From assembly GCF_037975245.1 (NCBI RefSeq), contig NC_092568.1:7487501-7551500 (forward strand): a stretch of DNA of 64,000 bases, in the 5' to 3' direction. A program made the translations under genes and the position numbers. Positions 47,290 to 58,815 of this stretch are shown piece by piece. The number at the start of each line of letters is the position of its first letter. Positions within the stretch are counted from its first letter, which is position 1. The notes beneath the pieces are model-generated. The model was not told the DNA's origin and ran no database searches. It saw nothing but the letters and a program-made list of their open reading frames with translations. Source of the stretch: Apostichopus japonicus (taxonomy: Eukaryota > Echinodermata > Holothuroidea > Aspidochirotida > Stichopodidae).

Positions 47290-48390
47290 AGCTTGTCTTT
47301 TGGAGTTATGGTGTTAACAATGTTTTCCATTTTGACCTTTGTTGACCTCAAATGACCTTTAGCTACACAGTTAAATATAGGGTTCATGTACTAAACAAAA
47401 AGGATCAATGTTCCAAGTATGCACTTCATCGAGGCATCCTTTTTGGAGTTATATACAGTAAAAAAGTGTTTACAATGACTTCAGGATTTGACCTATGTTA
47501 ACCTCAAATGACCTTTGACCATCACCAATTTCAAAAGGGTTGTTGTACTCACCAAGGGGGATCTAAGTACCAAGTATGAACTTTATCCAAGTATAACTTT
47601 GTGAGTTATCCTGTTTACAAAGTTTGTGACTTGACCTCTGATGACCCCTCAGTCCTCACCCTTCAACATTTTAAGGTGATTCTTGTAATTACCAAGAGGA
47701 ATCTACACACCAAAGATGAGCTTCATCTTAGCTTTAAATACTTTGTGATTTATCAAGTTTATAAGATTTTCAGGCTTTGACCTCTGTTGACCTATGACAC
47801 TCACCATGGGGATCTACAAGATTTTCAGACTTTGGCAATTGTTGACCTCTACCATTTTCCACTCATCAAGCTCGGTCTACATATCAAATATTTAAACAAT
47901 GTACTTCTTAAACTGTCTTGAGATTCAACCTCAAATGACCTTTACCAATTTCAATATGGTTCTTTTACACTGGATCTACATATTTAAGTTTGAAACTACT
48001 GTAAGTAAAGATGTACTTTTAAAGTTTGTGTCTACAAGGTTTTCAGTTTTCAACCTGTTTGCCTTCAAATGACCTAACCCAATTTACATGTACATTTTCT
48101 GCCCTGACCAAAGGGGGATCTATGTACCAAGCATGATCTTCAACAAAGATGTACTTTTTGAGTTACTTTGCTTACAAGGTTTCAAACTTTGACCTGTTGA
48201 ACCCCCAAACACCTTTGATCATTACAAAAAAATCGGGTTCTTGTAAAGTAAGTACTCAAACACACAGATCCACAACAATAATGAAGTTAAGCCACCATGA
48301 AGTTGAACTCTGTCAGTTACCATGTTTACAAGCAGGTGTCACATACACACACGCCACCACAATTACGTTCACTTCTAACCTACTATAGGT
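47290..48390 (+). repeat. Older TGACCT-type repeat block C
   Basis: About eight decayed units with TTTGACCT(C/T), AAATGACCTTT, GGGGGATCTA(C/T)...ACCAAG and a TTTACAAGGTTT hinge. The end CAAGCAGGTGTCACATACAC, CACGCC parallels block B. It lies upstream of TRAF3 exon 1, in the 5' UTR intron or promoter region. Confidence 0.75.
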
Positions 48391-48609
48391 TATTTCAGAG
48401 CATCATGATATTCTTTCATTACTGTGTGGTAAAACTACAGTAACTGTGTGACTACTGACCAGACATCTGGCACTAGCCCGGAGAGTCTGACAATTCAGAG
48501 CAATGTCATGCGGTATGACCTCTTGCTGGACGTATGTACAGTATGTCTGGCATTTCTAAGCATTTGGATTTGAAGCAAAGCTGAACACAGGCCCAACGGA
48601 ACGGGTAAA

Positions 48610-48790
48610 TTATTGAGGAGGCTAATATGTGGAGACTATCTAAGCGGAGCGCCACCATCGGTTGGTGTGGAGCGTACAAGAAAAGTTTTGGTTTTTCAAA
48701 CCCCCCAGATGGCCGGAAATGGCACTTCCCGAGTGTTTTATGCTGCGAATACCTAGCCCTAAAACACGGGTCTCAAGCCTGCAATTTCTC
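48610..48790. repeat. Fragment of the 57.6-kb hAT MITE family
   Basis: CTATCTAAGCGGAGCGCCACC...GAGCGTACAAGAAAAGTTTTGG...GATGGCCGGAAATGGCACTTCCC matches 57605-57715. A second short match (GCGCCACCATGGTTGGCGCG...GCAGGAAATGGCACTTCCCG) is at 49029-49110. No TSD. Confidence 0.7.
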
Positions 48791-48935
48791 AGATTGCACG
48801 TAAAAATCTGTAAAAACATTGTAATTTGTATATTCGATGGTGTTTTAAGAGAGTAGCTATTACTCGACGTGTACTCGCAAAGACGTTTTTGAGTGTAGTA
48901 AATTACTACTTTCAATTAAATGCAATAATTTTAAG

Positions 48936-49293
48936 GGCGTCGGAAGCTATTTTTGATTGGTACAGCGGTTCACAGTGTGGCCAACTATCATAATTATCGG
49001 GGGACGTTTGGTAGGTCAAACTACACTACGCGCCACCATGGTTGGCGCGTAGCGTAATGGAGAAATTTTTGAAAATATGCCTCCCAGATTGCAGGAAATG
49101 GCACTTCCCGAGCTTGAAAACACGACCCCTGCCATGCCAGAGTAGTCACATTTAGCCTACTTGCCGTCATCATTATTGAAAATTATTGAAACATATAACT
49201 CCGAGATTTTTTCCCCCCATTTTTTAGGCCCAATTTTTTTTTTTTTTGGCGTCGTGAATATTGGTCCGGACCTGCCCGTACCGGCTCCGACGC
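48936..49293. mobile_element. TIR element with GGGCGTCGGA ends
   Basis: GGGCGTCGGAAGC at the left and GGCTCCGACGCCC at the right are inverted copies of about 12 bp. The interior contains the hAT-MITE fragment at 49029-49110 and a T run. No clear TSD. GGTCCGGACC near 49255 is palindromic. Confidence 0.5.
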
Positions 49294-51049
49294 CCCTGAA
49301 TTAAATAAATGTCATAAGAAAAAACAGAAAGCATTTCTTAATGTCAACAAATGGGTAATTCCAAAACCATGTGCAGTTGCCAACAAATTTCTATGACCTA
49401 GCACTGTCATCATGTCATGAATGCATGTACCCTATACAGTACAAGTGAAATGCTAATATTGTATTTTTGTTTGGTTAATAATTGATTGCGTTTAAACAAA
49501 AAGCCATGTTCCACGCCTTGCGTGTACTCATAGTGTAAACGCAAATGTTGATGAGTGTAGCGTTTAGCTTATTACCCTCTTATTTAAAATGTATTCGATG
49601 AGGCATGATACAGACAATCAATTATCATATTTAATTATTACACCTATGTAGTATACGTGTGCATCGGACAGATCGACAAGTATGCATTAAAAAATGGGCA
49701 GATGCACGTTTTGGAGCTTTGGTAAATATTGGGGGGCTCATGATGCATTTGCCCCCTCAACTTTTTCATTGGGGGGGCTGAGCCCCCCAAGCCACCGCGG
49801 TTCCGCCGCCACTGGCTGAACAATCAACATTCAATATAGAAAGAATCCTACAGCACATTTTTTTAAATCTGGCATAAGTCAATGGATACATGTACGGATT
49901 GGCCTGTGTCCCTTACTTCTGTGCAAAGTAAGTGCCATTAAATTATCTTCGAATGTAAGCTTAACTTTCCAGGCATTGAGAATGCAATTATTTACTCTCT
50001 AGTCCATTGAAAATGCACTTATTTACACTTTTCTCTCTAGTTCTAGGTAGAACTGGCCAATATCGGATATTACAATATATATAATTACGATATATCGGTC
50101 CAATACCGATATTTTTACACTACCAGATGAAGGTCAAATTGTCGTTTAAGTGATGTATATGACTCACAAACAGTAACCACTAGAAACTCTCATTACGGAT
50201 GTCCATAAGTTAATTAATGACAAAAATTAATACAATTTGTGCAATGAACCGTATGCATACATACGCATTCTATAAAACTAGGCATAACCGCTGATTGTTT
50301 AAATGAAAGACCATGATCCCCACCAAGTTGATATGAATGAAACGAGATGTGCTATCATTTTTTTTCTACTGCTGTTGTATGATTCCTAACTCTGTTTGAC
50401 CAATTACGTTCAATACAATGAGCTGCAATATACAAACTATCATCAAATGGAGGCGCAATTTTTTTGGTATAAAGTCTGTTTCATCATGGACTTCAATAAT
50501 GGATATGGTCACCAGTGATTTCCCATGACAATAGGTGGCAGCAACACTGTGTGTTGGTACAAATGCTAGGTATGAATGTGGTCAATACTATTCATTAACA
50601 GTTTTGAGTAGTTACCAAAGTGTACCAAATTAAGACACAAAATTAGTCCGTTTTGAATTAGGAACACTGATTCTATTACATTGTGGCTGATGATGATGTA
50701 GTTTGGAGCAATCATTGATATTGTTTGAAAGAGGCAATCAGTGAGGCAAGTGTAGTAAGAGTCCACAAAAATAACCATGATCTACACTTAGGTACAGTTC
50801 TATATAGCTCATTAAATATGTACATTTGGTACTGCATATCATTGCAAATAATAGGGTTAGTTCATTCATGCCTTACACAGATACAGTAGCCACTATGCCT
50901 AGCCCCAAGCCACTTATTAGTGATTAAAGTCAAAATGGTTGTTGGGCAAAGTGACCTGCTTGCGTAACATCCATTAGAATCAAAGGCCACCACTTAAAAC
51001 CCCTACTGAAAATATACAAATTTGACCAAAATAAGACATCAAGCCAAGG
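49294..51049. other. Upstream region of TRAF3, MITE end only
   Basis: No gene recognised. A MITE-like terminus (C/G runs then ACCGCGGTTCCGCCGCCACTG) lies at 49730-49815 without a partner end. ATATCG-type palindromes occur at 50060-50115. Confidence 0.45.
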
Positions 51050-51691
51050 CGTTCATACTAATTAGTGTTAACAGGCCGATTTCACAACAACTCCAGACAA
51101 CAATAGTAAAATACCATTAACTACAATGGTTGTAATCAGAGTGTATCTGGAAACATGATTAAAACTGACTGAAACCATCGTGCCTTCTCTTTTTCAGGGG
51201 AAAAATGTTTTTCGTCAAAATAGTCAACTTTCTCCTTCCGTAGAATTGGACGGCGTGATGCTATTGCGCTTGCGCAATGACTTTGGACCGCACCATTATG
51301 ATATGGTTGGCTTGTGTTAGGGTTTGCGTGTATTTTATTCTGTATAAGTCTTTGCTTATTTACTTTTGACATCTGTAAAGACATTGACACAAGTGATTGA
51401 GCACCATTCTCGACTTAAAAATTGCACTTATCTGTAGTGTAATGGTGCGGTCCAATGTCATTGCGCAAGCGCACCGGCATCACGTCGTCCAATGCTACGG
51501 ACGGAGAAATTTGATGAGTTTTACAACAGAAACATTTTCCCCGTGAAAAATATGTATGCACGCTTGTGCCAGTCAGTTTTAAACGCGTTTCCAGATTTAC
51601 TCCAGATGATTACATCCATTGTATTTGATGGTTTTTTAAACTTGTCTTGAGTTGTCATGAAATCGGCCTGTTGACGCTAATTAGTATGACC
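51050..51691. mobile_element. Foldback element, copy 1
   Basis: Arms of about 250 bp in inverted orientation: the left has TACTAATTAGTGTTAACAGG...GAAACCATCGTGC...TATTGCGCTTGCGCAATGA; the right has TCATTGCGCAAGCGCA...GGCCTGTTGACGCTAATTAG. The unique centre is about 120 bp. Arms are diverged by several per cent. Flanking 9-mers agree only partly, so the TSD is uncertain. Confidence 0.88.
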
Positions 51692-52106
51692 CAGCATAGG
51701 TACACCCTACAGTAAGTTCCAATTAAAATTTATGTTGAGTGTAGATTTTGCAGAACAATTACATTACAAGCAACTTTCGTACCAGTTACTTTGAGACAAA
51801 GCATGATCTTTTCATTTCAGAACAGCTTTGACTAAATTCTTTATTTAGAGTTTCAAGCATTGTAGGTTTAATGAAAGCTAGTACATCACCATCAGTGATT
51901 GCAATTTGAAGACATAGGAACCTTTATGTCACAACCAATTCATGCCCCCAAATGAAGAATTAACTTTAATCACATTTCGCCCAACCTTGATTAAATATGA
52001 TACTTCCAAAGGAAACGCTTGGGAATTGTTAACGTTACAGGACACAAACCGAATATTAAGGAAATTTGAAGTTGTGGTTAAATTGATTAGATATGTGGTT
52101 ACATAT
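51692..52106. other. Spacer between mobile elements
   Basis: AT-rich, nothing recognised. Confidence 0.5.
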
Positions 52107-53283
52107 GTGGTAACTAGTGTTTACACGGGTCCACAAATCGGGAACCGGGTACCCGAGAGCTGTTACCCGTCGGGTATCCGGGTACCCGGAAAAAATTGTT
52201 TACCCTCGAGTATCACGATTTTTAAGAAATGACATATTGGATGCTATTATAAATGAACCATATTCTCTACTGACAATGTTTTCATGTTCAAAAACGTAGG
52301 TGTAAGATAAGGTATAAAACCTTCCTCAATAATTTCTATTTGCTATTGTTTCTTTCATTAACTTGTTCATAACTTCATATAATTAACAATACTACTAACA
52401 TCACACTGCCATTGCTGCTTATGCTTGCTCTCCACGTCTATTGATCACACCATATAAATATCCAATTAAGCTCGTAAACAGTTGTTACTACTACTATCTA
52501 TCATGCAGGCCCAGGGTTCGCATATTAGCTGCGAGACTGCGCGATTCGCGCAATTTGATCGCATTTGTAATTAACGATTAGTAAACAGCCACCTGCGATT
52601 ATTATTTTTTAGTTATGCCGTCTATAATCCATAAACATCTCGTAAAATTCCTTGTCAGCCTTTCCTTCCATGAAATAAACGAATGAATAAATAATAATTT
52701 CTTCCACATGGTAGCCTAACACCACACTAAGTCAATGAGAAATCAAGCTAGGCCTAACCATCTGTTTATTCGCTGAAATTGTGACGCAGTTATTAGATAT
52801 CCATGGATATTTTCGTAATTGCTGTTACGTTCGACAACATGGTTGCCTAACACCACACTAAGTCAATGGGGAAAATCTAGCCTATACCGCTGAAATTGTG
52901 ACGCAGCTATAAGATATCCATGGAATACTTTCGTTATTGCTGTTATCTTCGACACATGGTAGCCTAACACCACACTAAGTCAATGGGAAATCTGCCTAAC
53001 CATTGGTTTGCCAAAAAAATTTCACAATTTGCGTAGGATTGGGGTAATAATTAAAGAACCGGGTAGTATCCCGTCGGACGGGTACCTTCGTAATTGCTGT
53101 TACCAAGGCTTCGACCACATGGTAGCCTAACACCACACTAAGTCAATGGGAAATCTGCCTAACCGTCGATTTGCCAATTTTTTTTTTTAAATCACACTAC
53201 GTATGATTCGGGTAATAAATTAGGAACCGGCTAGTACTGCGTCGGGCAGTACCCGGATAACCTGTGCAAACACTAGTGGTAAC
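52107..53283. mobile_element. hAT-type element (52115-53275) with 8-bp TSD
   Basis: GTGGTAAC at 52107-52114 and 53276-53283 flanks TAGTGTTTACACGGGT...AACCTGTGCAAACACTA. The subterminal region is rich in GGGTACCCG/CGGGTA words. Inside, TAGCCTAACACCACACTAAG followed by TCAATGGG is repeated four times (about 52712, 52842, 52956 and 53122). No transposase. Confidence 0.9.
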
Positions 53284-53680
53284 ATTGATACAATCATACA
53301 GTGGTTACATAATACATTGAATAAATATAGTACTTCAATATTACGGACAGGTTTTATATTTTAATTTTTTTTTCAATTTAATAAGGAAACGTTCGGGAAT
53401 TGTTAGTCAGTAGGATGGATCAGTGTTTTAGGGGTTAGGTTTGATAGGTTAATATGATGACCGATTCCCTTTTGTTTGTATAATAATATAACTTTGTATG
53501 CGTAACCGCCTAAAGTAGTGAAATCCTCCCATTATACCCGAAATAACTGCTCAGACTCCGATCGATATCGAGCGAACCTCTTTTTATTTACCTACCACGA
53601 AGTAACATAACCCAAAATAAATCAAATTGAACTAGTGAAATAAAAAAAGCTATATTATTCTGACTGAATATTAGTAAAAA
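53284..53680. other. Short unique stretch between mobile elements
   Basis: No repeat found. It is somewhat richer in CpG than its surroundings (53500-53600, with a CGATCGATATCGAGCG stretch). It could belong to the TRAF3 promoter or upstream exon, but nothing proves it. Confidence 0.3.
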
Positions 53681-53885
53681 CGGTTGAGCGAAATGACCAG
53701 GCTGGTTGGGCGAAATGACCAGGCTGGTTGGGCGAAATGACCAGGCTGGTTGGGCGAAATGACCAGGCTGGTTGGGCGAAATGACCAGGCTGGTTGGGCG
53801 AAATGACCAGGCTGGTTGGGCGAAATGACCAGGCTGGTTGGAAAAATGCCCGTTGGGCGAAATGGTTGTTGGGCGAAGTGACCAG
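53681..53885. repeat. 22-bp minisatellite
   Basis: Seven nearly perfect GGTTGGGCGAAATGACCAGGCT units (AAATGACCAG at 53691, 53713, 53735 and so on to 53823), then decayed half-units with GTTGGGCGAA. Confidence 0.97.
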
Positions 53886-53981
53886 AAAGCGATGTTAGTG
53901 ACCTAGGCTAGTCGTTGTTCGAGAATTTCCGTGTTGCCGTTCTACAATCTATGATGGAACCTTTTAACTACTCTGCATCTG

Positions 53982-55114
53982 GAACTACGTAGGGATGCAC
54001 CGGATATCCGGTCCGGCCGGACTATCCGGCCGGATAGTGAGGAATTATCCGGTTCCGGCCGGATATTTTCCAAAATCCGGCCGGATCTTTTTCAAGATCT
54101 GGCTGGATCTTTTTCAAAATCTGGCCTGAATTATTCCTTAAAAAGGTGTTGGTATTAACTTAAATCAATGTAAACTATTTCCAAAAATTAATAAAAACAT
54201 TCAAAGTAAGGAAAAATTAGGTTTAACATGTTTAATTTAATTTTCTCAATGGTCTGACCCACTGTTTCTAAAGATCAACCAAAATAATACAACTACTGTA
54301 ATAATATGAAGCTATATACAACAAATACAGTTTGCTGTAAAATCATTTCTTGCAGCCTTCATCAGTTTAATATTGTGCAGTTAAACTAGACCATTCATAT
54401 ACTTATCAGTCAAAATACTGTTCCATTGAATCTTTACTTTCCCATTATTGTTGGCATTTTCTTGGATATCTCTTGTCACCATGAAAGTTCCTAAAAGTTC
54501 ATGAAAAACCTAAATCATTTTAAAGTGTTCTAATGATCATTCAATTCCATTTTAAAGGATAGATAAAAGATAGATAAGAAGTTTCTTCCACTTCTGGAAA
54601 GATACAATGCTTTTTTATTTATTTTACAGATAATATTGCAGTGTAAAATTTGTTACCAAATAATGAATAATGAAAGACAATTCTAAATCCAGATAGTAGT
54701 GTTATTACAACAATTAAATTATCTTTTTATTCAGTATAAAGTATGATATTTGTGAAATGTAGCTTCCTGTTTTAAAACAAACTTCATAGGTAGTATGCAG
54801 TATTTTTCCAGCAAACAAATTTACATACTGTACTGTATCAACCTTGTCAACAATTATATTGTAGTTATTTTATAAAAGAATGTAGATTACACCACTTCAA
54901 GTCATATTTAATCTCATAAATGGGGTCTTAATTTCACCTTCTTTATAATATGCGTATACCTCACCTAAGTTTTGCTCCTTGTTTCATACTTCTACTTCTT
55001 ATTATTGATTTTGTGTAATCCCGACAAAATCCGGCCGGATTTCATGTACTATCCGGCAAAATCCGGTTCCGGCCGGATCCAAAAATTTGGATCCGGTGCA
55101 TCCCTAGAACTACG
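53982..55114. mobile_element. hAT-type element (53990-55106) with 8-bp TSD
   Basis: GAACTACG at 53982-53989 and 55107-55114 flanks TAGGGATGCACCGGAT...ATCCGGTGCATCCCTA. CCGGCCGGAT words are clustered just inside both ends (54005-54125, 55025-55085), leaving an AT-rich, non-coding centre. TIR style and TSD length are typical of non-autonomous hAT elements. Confidence 0.95.
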
Positions 55115-55605
55115 TTACTGTACCGATATTTTGACGAAACTGAGACTATAGAGTCCTCGGTCGCCTAGGCCTAACGTTAGCGACATGCGTTCTGAACTGT
55201 ACAAGCCTACACGCAAAACTAAGCCTAGGAATAGAATAAGACACGTGGTAGGCCTGGTCTAGGCTAGGAAATAAGGCACATGATCCTGAAATTTCTTTGT
55301 TCACCAATGGCTACCTTTTACATATAAGGATTATGGTGATACCGTAGTTCAGATGATTCGTAATGCGCAACTTTATATAGATTTTTTCTCAGCTTCATAG
55401 AGCGATTGACGAGAATTCTGGATACCAGGCTTACAATTACTGAATCAATTAGATGCTACTGAGTTATGGTGACGTATATTCGTACTAGGCCTAGTAGTAT
55501 TTATACAACACCAATAGAAATAAAGAGAGGTTCTTTGACAACATCTAATTGTATTTTTCTGGTCATTTGATTGGTCAATTGCTCGTTGATAACATGCAAA
55601 ATTCA

Positions 55606-56155
55606 CTCTATTCTAAGGTGATCATATTTTCTGGACTGAAATCGGGGACATTTATTGCGTGACTGATATGAGGGAGGGGTTTAAGGGGAGGGGAGGAAAA
55701 TTTTCAAGTGCCTCAGGTGCTTAGATGTAAAATGGTGATACTTAGAAGCACTTTTCAAATCAATTTTATTTTCAAAAATGTACCTTTTTCCTAAATGAAA
55801 TGCACTTACTTTACGTGGTTCTTTGAGAGCTTGTAATTTGCTCATGCTCACACTATAAGTGTCGTTGTGTCGCTGTAGTTGCCAAGTATACGGTCGAAAG
55901 AGTGCCAGGCTAGATCGATCTAGCATATATTTAACAGTGTTTCCACTTTACACTGGCCCACCTGAAATACTGGTTATAAGTTGACTAAATTTTGCTTTTA
56001 CAATTATTTTACTAATAATGTGTGATATTTTCGAAATTCCTGAACATTTTGACGAATCGGGGACATTTTCGGGGACCCTTGTTCATCGGGGACAGCACAC
56101 TGTAAACGGGGACTGTCCCCGAAAATCGGGGACGTCTGGTCACCTTACTCTATTC
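55606..56155. mobile_element. hAT-type element (55614-56147) with 8-bp TSD
   Basis: CTCTATTC at 55606-55613 and 56148-56155 flanks TAAGGTGATCA...TGGTCACCTTA. Subterminal GGGGAC/GTCCCC palindromes (AATCGGGGAC; CGGGGACTGTCCCCG) are prominent at the right end. No coding capacity. Confidence 0.93.
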
Positions 56156-56256
56156 CACTCTATGAAATAGAACCATGGGTTATACTTTTTTGACATTTTT
56201 CTCAATGGTAAGAGAGCAGAGAAACCTGTCTGTACGAAACAATCTGTTGCATGAGT

Positions 56257-56995
56257 GCATTTTACGGGTCGTACTAATTAGCGTCAACAGGCCCATTTCA
56301 CTCAAGACAACTAAAGACAACAAGTTTTAAATACCATCAAATACAATGGCTGTAATCAGAGTGTGTCTGGAAAACTGACCGGAACCATCGTGCATACATA
56401 TTTTTCACGGGAAAAATGTTTTTGTCGTAAAAGTCGTCAAATTTCTCCGTCCGTAGAATTGGACTTAATGCTATTGCGCTTGCACAATGACATTGGACCG
56501 CACCATTACACTACAGGTTAGTGCAATTGTTAAGTCGAGAATGGGGCCCACGAAGTCATATGAAAATTACATAAGTATGTTACAATGGAAAAATAATATC
56601 AAATATTCATTGTTTTAAAACAATCAATGATTTGATTTGCAGTTCATTCATCAAACTACTTTGGTGCTTTCTTATACGTCAACCCACTTTACTGACACTG
56701 TACACAAAGGTAGTTCCCAAACCCTAACACAAACCAACCCATATCATAATGGTGCGGTCCAAAGTCATTGCGCAAGCGCAATAGCATCACGTCGTCGAAA
56801 TCTATTTTACGAAAAAAACATTTTTCCCCGTGAAAAATATGTATGCACGATGGTTCCAGTCAGTGTTATAGGTGGTTCAAGATACACCCTGATAATCCTG
56901 TTTACAATCATTGTATGTGATGGTATTTTAAACCTGTTGTCTTGAGTTGTCGTGAAATGGGCCTATAGACGCTAATAAGTATGACCGCATTTTAC
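56257..56995. mobile_element. Foldback element, copy 2 (56266-56986) with 9-bp TSD
   Basis: GCATTTTAC at 56257-56265 and 56987-56995 flanks long inverted arms (about 250 bp) homologous to 51050-51691: GTACTAATTAGCGTCAACAGG at the left, CCTATAGACGCTAATAAGTA at the right. A 9-bp duplication with long TIRs resembles Mutator-type non-autonomous elements. The TIR sequence is unrelated to the MULE at 9.7 kb. Confidence 0.9.
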
Positions 56996-57039
56996 ATACA
57001 ATTATATCCAAATTTGAAGGTGATGTATAAAACAGACAA

Positions 57040-57180
57040 TGAATGGTTTCCATTCGTGCAATAGTGCAAATATTTCATTCGTTGAAAGATGTAATTTGTT
57101 CCATTCAACTCGGCTGCGCATCGTTGAATGGAACATTCCATCTTTCAACTCATAAATGTATTGCACTCATAACCATTCAT
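57040..57180. repeat. Long palindrome, about 60-bp arms
   Basis: ATGAATGGTTTCCATTCGTGC...GTTGAAAGATG...TGTTCCATTCAAC faces GTTGAATGGAACA...CATCTTTCAAC...TTGCACTCATAACCATTCAT around the short centre TCGGCTGCGCATC. A few mismatches. It could extrude as a cruciform or be a small foldback element. Confidence 0.85.
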
Positions 57181-57547
57181 TATTTGTATAATATCCATCC
57201 GTCAATCATGGTCTAGTTTTTTTGGCTTACATGCTGAAGAGCATGAATTGAAGAACATGTGGTGAAAAAGTTGGTCAATTTTTGGTTTACAAGTGACAAA
57301 AACTTCCAGCTCGCACACTGGAGTTAAAAAATCTTGATGGTCATGATACGGAAAATTGATAGCGACATGAAAGGTCAACTTGTCAGCTATCCGGCGGTGA
57401 TGGTTACCCTTTAGCTAGTGATGACTTCTATCTAGACTAATGGACCACATTACTTTTGTGATTAAGTTTGTAAGTCAATATGGCCTTTATAGGGCGTATG
57501 CATTGAGGTAAATGATTCATTTACCTCGATGGGCGTATGCACTAAGG

Positions 57548-57858
57548 GTAGCATACAGGCTCGTGGCCAGGAATTTGCCAAGGGAGGGGCGAAACTGTAG
57601 ATTCTGCATTGCAAACTATCTAAGCGTAGCGCCACCATGATTGGCGCGAAGCGAACAAGAAAATTTTGGCTGTAAATACCTCCCAGATCGCCGGAAATGT
57701 CACTTCCCATGCCTTGTTAGTTTCATCTTAGCATTTTCTCTTTTGAAAACACTAGCGATATCATAAAAACCTTAAAATTTTTTGTAAAAAATATGCTCAA
57801 GGGGAGGGGGCGGCTGCCCCCTTCGCCCCCCCCCCTTGGCTACGCGCCTGGTATCATA
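57548..57858. mobile_element. hAT-type MITE (57556-57850)
   Basis: CAGGCTCGTGGCC...GGCTACGCGCCTG is flanked by GTAGCATA (57548-57555) and GTATCATA (57851-57858), 7 of 8 matching. It shares termini, C/G runs and the GATCGCCGGAAATGTCACTTCCC segment with 31707-32204, but has only one internal unit instead of four. Confidence 0.85.
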
Positions 57859-58555
57859 CTCCTTTTAATTGTAGTAAATATCTATCCGCCCGAATGTTCT
57901 TCTATCTCAGGAAAAGTACCAAAAACCAGCCGGAGTTTTTTTTTGTATTTGATATGTTATCAATCAGGAGGCTCAATTTTTGTGGCGTTATGTTGAAGAG
58001 CTCGAAAGAGGAAGTACATGTGGTCCAAACTTGGGTCAACTGAAGCAGTTTTAGACCCATTTAGGCCTGCCAGGACCAGCGTACGGAAATTGTTTACTGC
58101 TGAGTGAAGGAGTGTTTACAAGTGACGAAATTTCAGGCTAAGATAGCAAAAAATCTTTACGGTCATGATACGGAAAATTGATGGTGCAATGAAAGGAAAA
58201 CTTGTCAGCTATGCAGTGATGGGTAGCTAGAGAAAACTTCTATCTTATCTTAGAGGTCACATTACTTTCAATATAGTGTGTAAGTCAATGGGGCTTTTAA
58301 ATAGACGTATGTTACAGTAGAACTCCAAAATAGCAACGCCGCTGTAGGTTACGGGTATCACACCATAGAGTAATGCACGTCGGAAAATAGCCCTAACTAG
58401 TGACCTACTGTATTGAGAATTTTTGGCATTTTCTGAGTTATCATCATTCTGAACCCTAATACGTCACGAAAACAGAACTAGTATTGTTTGACACAAGTGA
58501 CAAACGACTACAGTGGAATTACGACCTTCATGACCGGTTTCGAACTTCTGGACAT
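57859..58555. other. No gene recognised
   Basis: 57240-57420 and 57960-58215 share ATGAAGAGC..., ACTTGTCAGCTAT and GTCATGATACGGAAAATTGATGG, so they are two diverged copies of one repeat on either side of the 57556-57850 MITE. Nothing else was seen. Confidence 0.55.
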
Positions 58556-58815
58556 ACAATGGAAAATTAACGACACAGGCAACTGAATATAGCCTATACA
58601 TATAATTGAATTGCATATATGTTTCAAGTTTCATTTGTTAAAATTAGTATCAAACTCACCGTTTAGTCAAACTTATACAATCAGCGTGTACAAATTACTG
58701 CAGCATTATTCACGTGTTGAGATACAGTGGTATTAAAAACACGTGTTGCTATTATATGAGATTGTACCTTTCCGGAAAGATATGCAATCAGTTGATTTCC
58801 TGTGTTATTACTTCA
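58556..58815. repeat. Segmental duplication copy A, left part
   Basis: ATGGAAAATTAACGACACAG...TACAATCAGCGTGTACAAAT...CCTTTCCGGAAAGATAT matches 61655-61915 at roughly 90%. Copy A continues at 60170 after the mobile insert. Confidence 0.9.

Noticed and set aside
49730-49815. G-rich/C-rich palindrome as a regulatory G-quadruplex promoter element
   Set aside because: The flanking CCGCCGCCACTG matches a MITE terminus style; similar G/C runs recur at other MITE ends in the window.
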